A DNA stretch of 64,000 nucleotides from Gemmatimonadota bacterium (GTDB lineage: Bacteria > JAAXHH01): positions 1-64,000 of the forward strand of contig VXRC01000014.1 in NCBI GenBank assembly GCA_009838645.1, read 5' to 3'. Below are positions 17,634 through 26,420 of the stretch, piece by piece. The translations under genes were made by a program, and so were the position numbers. The notes under the pieces were generated by a model. It made no database searches. It worked only from the letters and a program-made list of their open reading frames with translations, and was not told the DNA's origin. Positions within the stretch are counted from its first letter, which is position 1; each line of letters begins with the position of its first letter.

Positions 17634-18656
17634 CACCTTCCTGCAGACTTCGATGGTTCGGTCGATCTGATCGCCGCTTACGTCCAGGTGCGTAACAGCA
17701 CGGATGACGCCGGGTTTCATGGCGAGCATCCGGACGCCTTCTTCGGCCAGGCGATCGACGGCCTCGAAGGGATCCAGGCCGTTTCGCAGGCTGAAGAAGA
17801 TCATGTTGCTGTGGATCTCGTCCAGGTCGATCTCGACGTTGTCCAGGTCGGCGAGCGCCTCCCCCAGCCGGGTGGCATGGCCGTGGTCCTCGGGCAGCCG
17901 GGAGATGTTGTGCTCCATGGCGTAGAGACCGGCCGCCGCCAGGACGCCCGCCTGGCGCATCCCGCCGCCGAGCATCTTCCGGTAGTAGCGCGCCGCGTCA
18001 ATCGTGGTCTGGTCGCCCGCCAGCACGCTGCCGACCGGCGCGCCCAGGCCCTTGGACAGGCACACGGATACCGTATCGACGTGCTGCGTATAGGTCTGTG
18101 CGGTCAGGCCCGTCGCCGCGCAGGCGTTGAACAGCCGGGCGCCGTCCATGTGGACGCGCAGGTTGTTTGACCGTCCGCAATCGCTGACCCGGGACAGCGC
18201 CTCCACGGGCCATGGGTATCCGCCTGACTTGTTGTGGGTGTTCTCCACCGCGACCAGCGCCGTCCTGCCGTAATGCACGTTGTCGCCCCGCTGGATCACT
18301 TCCTCCATCTGCGCGGGCGTGAATACACCCCGTTCTCCCGTCAACAGGCGGACCTGCACGCCCGAGAGCGCACCGAGGGCGCCGGCTTCCGCGTTGAAAA
18401 TGTGGCAGTACTTTTCCGCGATGACGTCGTTGCCGTGATGGGTCTGCGACCGGACAGCGAGCTGGTTGCCCTGCGTGCCGCTCGTGACGAAGAGACCGGC
18501 TTCCTTGCCGAGCAGGGCGGCCATGGCTTCTTCCAGCCGGTTGACCGATGGGTCTTCGCCGAAACAGTCGTCGCCGACCTCGGCGTTCGCCATGGCTCGG
18601 CGCATAGCCGGCGTCGGCCGGGTCATGGTGTCGCTGCGCAGTTCGACGATCTGCAT
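17616..18656 (-). CDS. Low-specificity L-threonine aldolase-type PLP enzyme
   Basis: 346 residues, fold-type I PLP enzyme of the beta-eliminating lyase/threonine aldolase family. Visible signatures: LRSDTMTRPTPAMRRAM at the N-terminus, GDDCFGEDP, FVTSGTQGNQLA, VHMDGARLFNA (PLP Asp) and SVCLSKGLGAPVGS, whose Lys should bind PLP. It cleaves threonine or allo-threonine to glycine and acetaldehyde. GGAG lies seven bases before ATG 18656. It is nine bases after the anti-sigma gene and just before the YrdC gene, so the three genes form an operon; threonine is a substrate shared with YrdC. Confidence 0.92.
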   Translation of the reverse strand: MQIVELRSDTMTRPTPAMRRAMANAEVGDDCFGEDPSVNRLEEAMAALLGKEAGLFVTSGTQGNQLAVRSQTHHGNDVIAEKYCHIFNAEAGALGALSGVQVRLLTGERGVFTPAQMEEVIQRGDNVHYGRTALVAVENTHNKSGGYPWPVEALSRVSDCGRSNNLRVHMDGARLFNACAATGLTAQTYTQHVDTVSVCLSKGLGAPVGSVLAGDQTTIDAARYYRKMLGGGMRQAGVLAAAGLYAMEHNISRLPEDHGHATRLGEALADLDNVEIDLDEIHSNMIFFSLRNGLDPFEAVDRLAEEGVRMLAMKPGVIRAVTHLDVSGDQIDRTIEVCRKVLTRVS

Positions 18657-18665
18657 GGACGCTCC

Positions 18666-19106
18666 TCAGTGGCCGTACTTGGTCAGGGTCACGCTGGTGC
18701 CGTGCTCCGTGATATCGAACTCGACCTCATCCATGAGGGCCTTGATCATCAGGATGCCCCGGCCATTCTCCTTGAGCAGGTTGTCCGGGTTTCGCGGGTC
18801 CGGCAGGCCGTCGGGATCGAAACCACCGCCGCAGTCGCATATGTGTATACGGAACAACGCCGAACTGCATTTGCAGGAGATGACGACCTGCTTGGACTCG
18901 TCGCACTGGTTTCCATGCAGTATCGCGTTCTTGACCGCTTCGTTCACGGCGATCATGATGTCGCCGCGCGTTCCCTGGTCGAAGCCGGTCCGCGTGGTCA
19001 ACTCCTCAATACGGCGGTCCACCTCCGCGGTCAGATCGGGATTGCTTGGTATCGTCAGTTCCAGCGTCACGCCGCTTTCAGCCCCGTCCTGCCGAGTCTC
19101 GCCCAT
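18666..19106 (-). CDS. Anti-sigma factor-type serine/threonine kinase (HATPase_c_2, RsbW/SpoIIAB-like)
   Basis: 146 residues of a GHKL ATPase: N-box IMIAVNEAVKNAILHGN, G1 box DCGGGFDP and G2 box GRGILMIKALMDEV. Such proteins bind and inhibit a sigma factor or phosphorylate a STAS anti-sigma antagonist. No sigma factor or STAS gene lies beside it. ATG 19106 has GGAG nine bases upstream; the longer frame to 19199 adds unconserved residues. It is the first gene of the operon with threonine aldolase and YrdC. Confidence 0.85.
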   Translation of the reverse strand: MGETRQDGAESGVTLELTIPSNPDLTAEVDRRIEELTTRTGFDQGTRGDIMIAVNEAVKNAILHGNQCDESKQVVISCKCSSALFRIHICDCGGGFDPDGLPDPRNPDNLLKENGRGILMIKALMDEVEFDITEHGTSVTLTKYGH

Positions 19107-19307
19107 GCAAGAAGCTCCATGAATCCGCCGCACGTACGGCCGTCGTGCGGCCGGATCCTGCCGGAACCATGCGGTCGATCTGCATGATCCAGAATACATG
19201 GTATCTACCTTTCAGACTCAGTAAAGGTATGGGGCGGGAAGGGCCGTGTCAAGTTCGGGGCGGCGAGGATGGGATACGGCGCGAATGCGACATCCATTCA
19301 AGACGGT

Positions 19308-20318
19308 TCAACCTTCCCGCTCGGCGTCACGCACCATTTTGAGGTAGCCGTCGCGTATTCTGCGCTTGAAGAGCTTTCGCGCCTGCCGGGGTGCGCGCAG
19401 TTCGCACGGCTCCCACCAGGCCAGTTCGTTGAGGTGGTCGGCGGGGACGGGAAAGGCTTCCTGGCGCACCTTCTTCGATCCCAATCTGTCCGTCCAGGCG
19501 GCCGAGGTCACAGACACCAGCCCATCGTTGTCTCCTTCGCGCCCTGCGATGTATTTCCAGGGCAGCTTCAGCGGGGTGAATATCCGCGCAAAGCTTTGAT
19601 GGGCGGCGTAGGTGGTATAGCGGACGGGGTTTCGTGCCTCGGCGTTCAGCGCACGCTCGTTGAAAGTGGCGGCAGCCTTGGTACTGAGATCGCGGAATCC
19701 CTCGAGATTGAGGCCGAAGACGCCGGTGAAGCCGATCAGCCAGTCCACTTTGGCAAGTCCGAAGTCGGCGAATGTAGTTCCGAGGTGCGGCGTGCCGATG
19801 GTAGTCAGTGTCGCGACGCGGTCGGCCATGTCGAAATCGACGATCATGTGACGGGCGTCGAGACCGCCCATGCTGTGGGCGATAATGTGAACCCGGTCGG
19901 ATCCGGTGCTTTCGAGGATGACTTCGACGCGGTGCTTCAGGGCCAAGGCACGCTTATTCACTTGGCCGGCGAAGGGCACACGGGGGGCGAAGACAGTGTA
20001 GCCGTGTTTTTCGAGATGGCCGGCGATCCCGCTGAAGTAGTCGTACTTGTCGGGCTGGCGCAGGAGTCGTCGCAGTCCTGCCTGAAGGAGCGGCCGGTAA
20101 AGCGTATCAAAAGGCACAATGCCGTGGGCGAGGATGATCGGCAAACTCAGAACGCACACTCCTCGACGGTCAAAACCGGCCTTGGTTTTCTTACCATAAG
20201 ACACGTGTCGTATTAAGTACAGCGTGCAATAGTGACCGTTTAATAGCGCGGTATTCGGAATAGTGAAAATATACATTAAATAAACATTTCTTTCCAAACA
20301 ATAGGATTTTGAGTTCAT
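19308..20318 (-). CDS. Alpha/beta-hydrolase, triacylglycerol lipase-like
   Basis: Up to 336 residues. The core starts with LPIILAHGIVPFD, a lipase oxyanion-loop motif, and has the nucleophile elbow HIIAHSMGGLDAR. HLNELAWWEP near the end is a candidate for the catalytic His and DNDGLVSV for the Asp region; this is the pattern of bacterial family I lipases and PGAP1-like esterases. The first ~55 residues are unlike a signal peptide, and the real start may be a GTG at 20159, so the N-terminus is uncertain. No lipase foldase gene is near. Confidence 0.75.
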   Translation of the reverse strand: MNSKSYCLERNVYLMYIFTIPNTALLNGHYCTLYLIRHVSYGKKTKAGFDRRGVCVLSLPIILAHGIVPFDTLYRPLLQAGLRRLLRQPDKYDYFSGIAGHLEKHGYTVFAPRVPFAGQVNKRALALKHRVEVILESTGSDRVHIIAHSMGGLDARHMIVDFDMADRVATLTTIGTPHLGTTFADFGLAKVDWLIGFTGVFGLNLEGFRDLSTKAAATFNERALNAEARNPVRYTTYAAHQSFARIFTPLKLPWKYIAGREGDNDGLVSVTSAAWTDRLGSKKVRQEAFPVPADHLNELAWWEPCELRAPRQARKLFKRRIRDGYLKMVRDAEREG

Positions 20319-20696
20319 AATAGACTCTAGTGTGATGTTTACCGTTTACCAGGTAGTTTTACATGCAAATCAGATCGATTCAGGTCACTACTGCGCCACT
20401 AGGCAAAGATCGGACCAATTCGTCTTACTCGGCATTCCGGAATTCAGGACTGCATGCAGCGCTTCGCCGAACGTCTCGACAGGGTAGGGGATCACATGGA
20501 AGGATAGAATCGGCAAACGAACGCGCGGTATCTCGCCTGAAGCGTATGGAATACCGTCGTGCAGGCATGCACACTATGCCGGTACGAGATCTCTCCCTTC
20601 GAAATCGATCGCCTGCTTGTCTGAGAGCCACGGACAGGCAAGGTATCGAGTCAGGTGTCCGGATTTTAGCACTTGAGATAAATGGCGGGAAGAGAC
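20319..20696. other. Intergenic region, no feature seen
   Basis: An AT-rich stretch upstream of the lipase (about 20200-20340) followed by ~350 bases of mixed sequence up to the mutL stop. A short + strand frame (about 20363-20713) runs into the end of mutL and has no recognisable domain or good ribosome site. Confidence 0.5.
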
Positions 20697-22523
20697 CTAA
20701 GACGACCTGTTGAATCTGCGTTCGATCTCCTCGAGCGGCATTCGGACCACGGTGGGTCGCCCGCGGGGCGTCACATAGGGCATTTCCGTGGCGAACAGAT
20801 CGTTGACGAGCCCGTTCATCTCCTGCTGGGACAACGGGTCGCCCTTCCGGATTCCGGCATGGCCGGAGAAAGTCATCGCGATACGTTCTTCGTTCTTGAG
20901 GTTCTTTTCCGGCATCTCCTGCAGGTTTTCAATCATCCGGTGAAACAATGTGTCTACATCCTGGCTGTGTGCCATACAGGGGACGGCGTCGACGACCACG
21001 GTCTGCTCGCCGAACAGTTTCACATTGAATCCCAGCCGGGCGAAGTGATCGAATTGTTCCCGGACTAGCGCGATCTGCGGCACCATGAGATCGAGGGTAA
21101 CCGGAAACAGCAACTGCCGGGAGGGGGCGGATTCGTGGCCCATCGTCTTCAGCGCCCGTTCGAACAGCACGCGTTCGTGGGCGGCGTGCTGGTCGATGAG
21201 CATGAAACCGCCTTTAACCTGGGCGAGAATGTAGGCGTTGTGCAATTGCCAGAGCGATACCATTTCCGCATCGCCGTGCTCCCTGACTGTTCCCGGTACC
21301 CCTTCGTCACGCGCCCCGCGCTCCGAGTCCGCCGGGGTGTAGGTCCACTCGCCCGTAGGATCGCCGTCGTTACCGCGCACGGGTCCGAACAGGTCGATCT
21401 GGGTCCTGCGCGCCACGGCCGGTTCGTCGACAGGCACCCGGACGTCGACGGGCGCTCGCACCTCGCCGGGCGCTGCGGCCGGCGACAATCCGGAGATATC
21501 CGGCGTATCCGTATCGAAAACGGGCACCACGTCCGAGTTCTGCAGCGCCAGCCGAATGGCCCGCAGGAGCCGCTCATATACCTTTGACTCGTCGGAGAAC
21601 CGGATCTCACGCTTCGCGGGGTGTACGTTGACGTCCACCTGGTCGAGATCGATGTTCAGGAAGACGACGGATACGGGAAAACGTTCCCTGGGTAGAATCG
21701 AACCATAGCCTTCGAACACGGCGCGGTTCAGGGCGCGGCTGGATACCGGCCTGAGGTTGATGTACAAATGCTGGTGGGTACGGGAAACCCTGGCGGCGTC
21801 CGGCCGGCTGATGAACCCGTGTATCTTGACGAGGTCGTCGTCGAAGGTGACCGGGATCATCTGGTTCATGAGCGTGTTGCCCATGACGGCCTGCGCACGG
21901 GTGTAGGTGTTGGACACGGCGGGCAGGGAAAGGGTATCCCGGCCGTCGACCGTCAGCGTGAAGGCGGTCCCGGGATAGGCCATGGCGATGGAGGAAACCA
22001 CGGAAACGACATGGCGCGTCTCCGTACCCGTGGTCCGAAGGAACTTCCTGCGGGCGGGCACGTTGTAGAACAACTGCGATACGGCGACCGTCGTACCGGC
22101 TGCCCGTCCGGCGTCCGTAACCTTCGGCGCCGAACCCCCGTCGATGCGGACTCGGGTCCCGGCCGCTTCTCCCTGCGTGTTCGTCGTCAGGTCCACCCGA
22201 GCCACGGAGGCGATGCTGGCCAGCGCTTCGCCCCGAAAACCGAATGTACCGATGCGGTAGAGGTCGTCTTCGCCGGCGATCTTGCTGGTCGCGTGCCGCT
22301 CGAAGGCCAGCACCGCGTCCTCACGGGCCATGCCTCCGCCGTCGTCCATGACGCGTATGAGCTGCTTTCCGCCCGACTTTATCTCCACGGAAATGCGCTC
22401 GCCACCGGCGTCGATCGCGTTCTCGACCAGTTCCTTCACGACCGAGGCGGGGCGTTCGATTACCTCGCCTGCGGCGATCATGTTCGCCAGCTTCTCGGGC
22501 AACACCTTGATCTGATCAGCCAT
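20697..22523 (-). CDS. mutL: DNA mismatch repair protein MutL
   Basis: 608 residues. The N-terminal GHKL ATPase has MIAAGEVIERPASVVKELVENAIDAG, DDGGGM and GFRGEALASI. The C-terminal dimerisation domain keeps the endonuclease metal motif DQHAAHERVLFE, i.e. DQHAx2Ex4E, so this MutL should nick DNA itself, as in bacteria without MutH. The zinc-site Cys usually found in CPHGRP is replaced: it reads TPRGRP, similar to what I remember of Bacteroidetes proteins. It follows the sorbosone dehydrogenase gene by 22 bases, in the same direction. Confidence 0.95.
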   Translation of the reverse strand: MADQIKVLPEKLANMIAAGEVIERPASVVKELVENAIDAGGERISVEIKSGGKQLIRVMDDGGGMAREDAVLAFERHATSKIAGEDDLYRIGTFGFRGEALASIASVARVDLTTNTQGEAAGTRVRIDGGSAPKVTDAGRAAGTTVAVSQLFYNVPARRKFLRTTGTETRHVVSVVSSIAMAYPGTAFTLTVDGRDTLSLPAVSNTYTRAQAVMGNTLMNQMIPVTFDDDLVKIHGFISRPDAARVSRTHQHLYINLRPVSSRALNRAVFEGYGSILPRERFPVSVVFLNIDLDQVDVNVHPAKREIRFSDESKVYERLLRAIRLALQNSDVVPVFDTDTPDISGLSPAAAPGEVRAPVDVRVPVDEPAVARRTQIDLFGPVRGNDGDPTGEWTYTPADSERGARDEGVPGTVREHGDAEMVSLWQLHNAYILAQVKGGFMLIDQHAAHERVLFERALKTMGHESAPSRQLLFPVTLDLMVPQIALVREQFDHFARLGFNVKLFGEQTVVVDAVPCMAHSQDVDTLFHRMIENLQEMPEKNLKNEERIAMTFSGHAGIRKGDPLSQQEMNGLVNDLFATEMPYVTPRGRPTVVRMPLEEIERRFNRSS

Positions 22524-22545
22524 GCGTCACCGGCGTTACCAACGT

Positions 22546-23688
22546 TTATTCCCCGTACGTGATCCGGTAGATCACGCCGGCGTAATCATCAGAAACGAGT
22601 AGAGAACCGTCCGGCATGACCTCCACGTCGGCCGGGCGGCCGGAGTATTCCTCGTCCACGAGCCAGCCCGCGGCGAAATCCTCGTAACTCACGGCCTCGT
22701 TGCCGTCCAGACGCACCAGGGTGACCCGGTATCCGATCCGCTCGTCCCGGTTCCAGGACCCGTGTTCCGCGATCAATACCTGGTGGCGGTACTCGGGCGG
22801 GAACATGTCGCCGGTGTAGAATCGCATGCCCACCGCGGCCACATGTGGACCGAGGTCCTGCACGGGGGGCACCAGGGAGTCCAGCGGGCGCCCGCCGCCG
22901 AATTCGGGATCCGGTATGTCCGTGCCGTGGTGATACGGGAAGCCGAAATGCTGTCCGGCTTCGGTCACGCGGTTCAGCTCATCGGGCGGGATGTCGTTGC
23001 CCATGAGGTCCCGCCCGTTGTCGGAGAACCACAGTTCGCCCGTGTCCGGATGCCAGTCGAAGCCCACGGTATTGCGCACGCCGCTCACGTAGACTTCCAG
23101 GTCCGTTCCGTCCGGGTTCATGCGCATGATGGTCGCGTAACGCGGATCGGCGCGTTCGCAGACGTTGCACGGAGCCCCCACGGGAACGTAGAGCTTGCCG
23201 TCGGGTCCGAACCGGATGAATTTCCAGCCGTGATGACGGTCGGTCGGGAAGCCCCGGCTGACCACAACCGGTTCGGGGGGATCGTAGAGCCTGTTTTCGA
23301 TGTCGTCGTACCGGAGCACCACGTTGATATCGGCTACGTAGAGCGCTCCATCCCGAAAAGCGATGCCGCTCGGCATCTTGAGCCCGCTGTCGAGGGTCAG
23401 CACCTCGTCGGCGACGAAATCCCCGTCCATGTCCCTTACGGCGTACACGTTTCCGGCGCGCCGGGAGCCCACGAAGAGGGTACCGCCTGGTCCCATCGCC
23501 ATGGCCCGCGCGTTGCGGACGCCGCTGGCGTAAACGGAGATCCGGAAGCCATCCGGCAACCGGATGCGGGAGAGGACGGGATCGGATTCAGGGGATTCGC
23601 CACCGGGCGCGGGGGTGTTTCCGCACGCGGCGACCACCAGGAAGCCCAACAGGAACAGACGTGGTGCCCAAAGTCGGATTGCGGTCAT
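22546..23688 (-). CDS. PQQ/sorbosone dehydrogenase-type beta-propeller lipoprotein
   Basis: 380 residues. The N-terminal signal ends in the lipobox VVAAC, so it is a lipoprotein. Propeller repeats follow, with conserved GIAFRDGALYVAD, DRHHGWKFIRFGPDGKLYV, NVCERADPRYATIMRM, GVRNTVGFDWHPDTGELWFSDNGRD and the QVLIAEHGSWNRDERIGYRV end motif, which fits the L-sorbosone/soluble glucose dehydrogenase family. It probably oxidises a sugar or aldehyde with PQQ in the periplasm. ATG 23688 is chosen because the signal peptide starts there. Confidence 0.85.
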   Translation of the reverse strand: MTAIRLWAPRLFLLGFLVVAACGNTPAPGGESPESDPVLSRIRLPDGFRISVYASGVRNARAMAMGPGGTLFVGSRRAGNVYAVRDMDGDFVADEVLTLDSGLKMPSGIAFRDGALYVADINVVLRYDDIENRLYDPPEPVVVSRGFPTDRHHGWKFIRFGPDGKLYVPVGAPCNVCERADPRYATIMRMNPDGTDLEVYVSGVRNTVGFDWHPDTGELWFSDNGRDLMGNDIPPDELNRVTEAGQHFGFPYHHGTDIPDPEFGGGRPLDSLVPPVQDLGPHVAAVGMRFYTGDMFPPEYRHQVLIAEHGSWNRDERIGYRVTLVRLDGNEAVSYEDFAAGWLVDEEYSGRPADVEVMPDGSLLVSDDYAGVIYRITYGE

Positions 23689-23895
23689 TGGAACGGGTCG
23701 GCGGTGATCGTTGCGGGCGTTGATTTCGGCCGGAGACGCGCGGAGCGCGCCAGGGTCCTGAAGTACGTAACGGTTCCTCACATGGTAATGATCGGGGGGA
23801 TGCGAATCAAGGACAAACTGATGCTTGCTTTCGATGAAATCGACCGTTAATGTTTACCACGAGTTTGTCTGAAGGGAACCTGTAGAAGGCCGGCC

Positions 23896-25287
23896 ATGTC
23901 GCGTATCGAACGCCTCCACAGCCAGGGTATTCAATCGTATCCCGCCCGTACCGGCAGGACGCATACGGTGCGGCAGGCGCGGGAGCCCGGAGCCGCCGGA
24001 AACGCGACCGTTATTGCCGGGCGGCTGATCCGGCTGGATCCACGGGTTGGGAGCGGCGCGCTCGAGGATTGGACGGGCACGGTCGACCTCGTCCTGGACG
24101 ATCCAGCCCTGTCCGGCATGCTATCCCGGATCCGCGCCGGCGACCTCGTGGAATGCGCGGGTACATGTGGGGACGACGCGTACACCGTTACCGGCCTCAG
24201 GCTCCTGGCCCCGTGCCTTCGCGGCGCGCCCGAAAAGGAAGCGGCCGGCGGTGCGCCTGAATCGGAAGCGGCCAGCAGCGCGCCTGACAGGGAAGTAGCC
24301 GGCGCCGTGCGCCTCCGGGCGGATATCCTGGCCGGGACCCGTGCCTACTTCGAATCCCGCGGGTTCATCGCCGTGGACACGCCCACATTCATGGCCGTTC
24401 CGGACCTGACGCCGGCCCTGAGTTCGTTTCGAACGGAATACGTGGACGGCGAAGGCGGAACGCGGCCCCTGTACCTGCAGACCTCGCCCGAACACTACAT
24501 GAAACGCCTGCTGGCGGCGGGCTGCGAACGGATATACCAGATCTGCCGGTTCTACCGCAACGGGGAACGGTTCGACACGCACCATCCCGAGTTTACCGGC
24601 CTGGAGTGGTACGAGGCCTACGCCGATTACGAGACGGTCATGGCTACCACCGAGGACTACGTGACCTCGCTGGCCGGGACGCTCAACCACGGAGGCGAAC
24701 TGACCTACCAGGGTACCGCGATCGACCTACGGACTCCCTGGCCGAGGTACAGGATGCGGGACTGCTTCCTGGACCGGTCGGGGATCGACCTGGATGTCTG
24801 CGATGACCTGGAGGCGTTCTCGTCCGCGGCCAGGGCCAGGGACTACGAGGTTCGGGAAGACGATGACTGGGACGACCTGTTCCACCGCGTTTTCCTGACG
24901 GCCGTGGAACCCGCGCTGCCCGCGGACCGGCCGGTCTTCCTGACGGAGTATCCCGCCCGGCTGCCGTCGCTGGCGCGCCGGGTTCCGGGCAAACCCCGGT
25001 ACGTGGAACGCTTCGAACTGTACATGGGCGGGCTGGAACTGGCCAATGCCTTCACGGAGCTGAACGATCCGGTGGAGCAGCGCGCCAGGTTCGAAGCCGA
25101 CCTGGAAGTAAAGCGATCGAAGGAAGGTCCGGACCGTTACGACGGCGGGGTGGACGAAGCGCTGCTGGCGGCGCTCGAATACGGGATGCCTCCGTCGGGC
25201 GGCATCGCCTTCGGCCTGGACCGGCTGGCGATGTTGTTCGCCGACGCCGACACGATCGATCCCGTAATCATGTTCAGGGATTTCTGA
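23896..25287 (+). CDS. Class II lysyl-tRNA synthetase-like protein (EpmA/GenX-like or divergent LysRS)
   Basis: 463 residues. The catalytic domain (about 140-463) has class II motif 2 (YQICRFYRNGERFDTHHPEFTGLEW), RFELYMGGLELANAFTELNDP and motif 3 (PPSGGIAFGLDRLAMLF), the lysine-specific core shared by LysRS and EF-P lysyltransferase EpmA. The N-terminal ~105 residues start like LysRS (RIERLHSQGIQSYP) and look like a shrunken anticodon-binding OB fold (VIAGRLIRLDPR). A 27-bp repeat (24226-24306) encodes three 9-residue units, such as APEKEAAGG, in the linker. Either it charges tRNA-Lys or it modifies EF-P; sequence alone does not settle it. Confidence 0.75.
   Translation: MSRIERLHSQGIQSYPARTGRTHTVRQAREPGAAGNATVIAGRLIRLDPRVGSGALEDWTGTVDLVLDDPALSGMLSRIRAGDLVECAGTCGDDAYTVTGLRLLAPCLRGAPEKEAAGGAPESEAASSAPDREVAGAVRLRADILAGTRAYFESRGFIAVDTPTFMAVPDLTPALSSFRTEYVDGEGGTRPLYLQTSPEHYMKRLLAAGCERIYQICRFYRNGERFDTHHPEFTGLEWYEAYADYETVMATTEDYVTSLAGTLNHGGELTYQGTAIDLRTPWPRYRMRDCFLDRSGIDLDVCDDLEAFSSAARARDYEVREDDDWDDLFHRVFLTAVEPALPADRPVFLTEYPARLPSLARRVPGKPRYVERFELYMGGLELANAFTELNDPVEQRARFEADLEVKRSKEGPDRYDGGVDEALLAALEYGMPPSGGIAFGLDRLAMLFADADTIDPVIMFRDF
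24226..24306. repeat. 27-bp imperfect tandem repeat, 3 copies, inside the LysRS-like gene
   Basis: Units at 24226-24252, 24253-24279 and 24280-24306 encode APEKEAAGG, APESEAASS and APDREVAGA at residues 111-137, between the N-terminal and catalytic domains. Confidence 0.9.
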
Positions 25288-25358
25288 TCGATACGAGGAA
25301 TCTGAAACTCGCCGGCCGTTCTTTATGAGACACGCCGGCCGTACTTAAGGAGGAAGGC

Positions 25359-26384
25359 ATGCGGGCACTGATGTACCTGGGAACGCGTCAGATGGAAATG
25401 CGGGAGGTCGAGGAACCCGGCGTCACGCCAGGCCACGCCGTGCTGAAGGTCGGCGCGGCGAGCATATGCGGTTCGGACCTGCACGGCTTTCTGGGCAAGA
25501 GCGCAAAACGGGTCCCGCCGCTGATCATGGGACACGAATTCACCGGCGAGGTGGTGGACCTGGGCCGCGGCGCGGAAGGACTGTCCATCGGCGACCGGGT
25601 CACGATCAATCCGATCCTTTCCTGCGGCCGGTGCGACGAGTGCCTTCGCGGACGCACCAGTATCTGCCCTCATCGAACGGTCATCGGCATCGAGCATCCC
25701 GGGGCCTTCGCCAACTACGTTTCCGTGCCCGCGGCGTCCTGCTTCAGACTGCCGGACCACGTGGGCGACCTCGAGGGAAGCATGGTCGAATCCCTCTCGA
25801 ACGCGCTGCATATCTTCGACCGCAGCCTGCACGGGTTCATCCGGAGCGTGGCCGTCATCGGCGCGGGCACCCAGGGGCTTCTCGCCCTGCAGGTAGCCCG
25901 GCACATCGGGGCGACCCGCATCGCGGTGACGGACAGGGTGCCCTCGCGCCTGGTGCTGGCCACCTCGATGGGCGCGACCCACGCCATCGACGTCCGGGCC
26001 GACGACCCCGTGGAAGCCGTTTTCGACATGACGGACGGTCAGGGGGTGGACCTGGCGGTCGAAGCGGTGGGCCATACGGCGACACAGGAACAGGCCGTGC
26101 GGATGCTCCGGCAGGGCGGCGAAGCCGTGCTGCTGGGCCTCGGCGCCGAAGCGCCCATGGCCATTGACGGCGTGGCCATGGTCAACAGGGAACTGGTCGT
26201 TCGCGGTTCCTATGCCTACACGAGCGTGGACTTCGCCTATTCCCTCGAACTCATCTCCACGGGCAGGATCGACGTCGCCTCCATGGTCGTCGAACGGGAC
26301 CTGGAGCAGGGGCCGGGCATATTCGCGAAACTGGTAGACGACCCCGGCGACCTGATCAAGGTGGCGCTGGTGCCGGGTTCCTGA
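25359..26384 (+). CDS. Zinc-dependent alcohol dehydrogenase family protein (MDR)
   Basis: 341 residues. Catalytic zinc ligands sit in SICGSDLHG and GHEFTGEVVD, structural zinc Cys in NPILSCGRCDECLRGRTSICPH, and the NAD(P) Rossmann motif is VIGAGTQGLLALQ in the middle. It resembles sorbitol/threonine/galactitol dehydrogenases of the medium-chain family. The substrate is unknown. AAGGAGG precedes ATG by six bases. A 10-bp direct repeat (CGCCGGCCGT at 25310 and 25333) lies in the 71-base gap before the gene. Confidence 0.9.
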   Translation: MRALMYLGTRQMEMREVEEPGVTPGHAVLKVGAASICGSDLHGFLGKSAKRVPPLIMGHEFTGEVVDLGRGAEGLSIGDRVTINPILSCGRCDECLRGRTSICPHRTVIGIEHPGAFANYVSVPAASCFRLPDHVGDLEGSMVESLSNALHIFDRSLHGFIRSVAVIGAGTQGLLALQVARHIGATRIAVTDRVPSRLVLATSMGATHAIDVRADDPVEAVFDMTDGQGVDLAVEAVGHTATQEQAVRMLRQGGEAVLLGLGAEAPMAIDGVAMVNRELVVRGSYAYTSVDFAYSLELISTGRIDVASMVVERDLEQGPGIFAKLVDDPGDLIKVALVPGS

Positions 26385-26420
26385 GGCGGTCTCCTGGCGG
26401 CCGCGCGGCTGGAAGAAGGA

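Noticed and set aside
20363-20713. 116-residue plus-strand frame before mutL
   Set aside because: Runs into the mutL 3' end, no domain, poor ribosome site.
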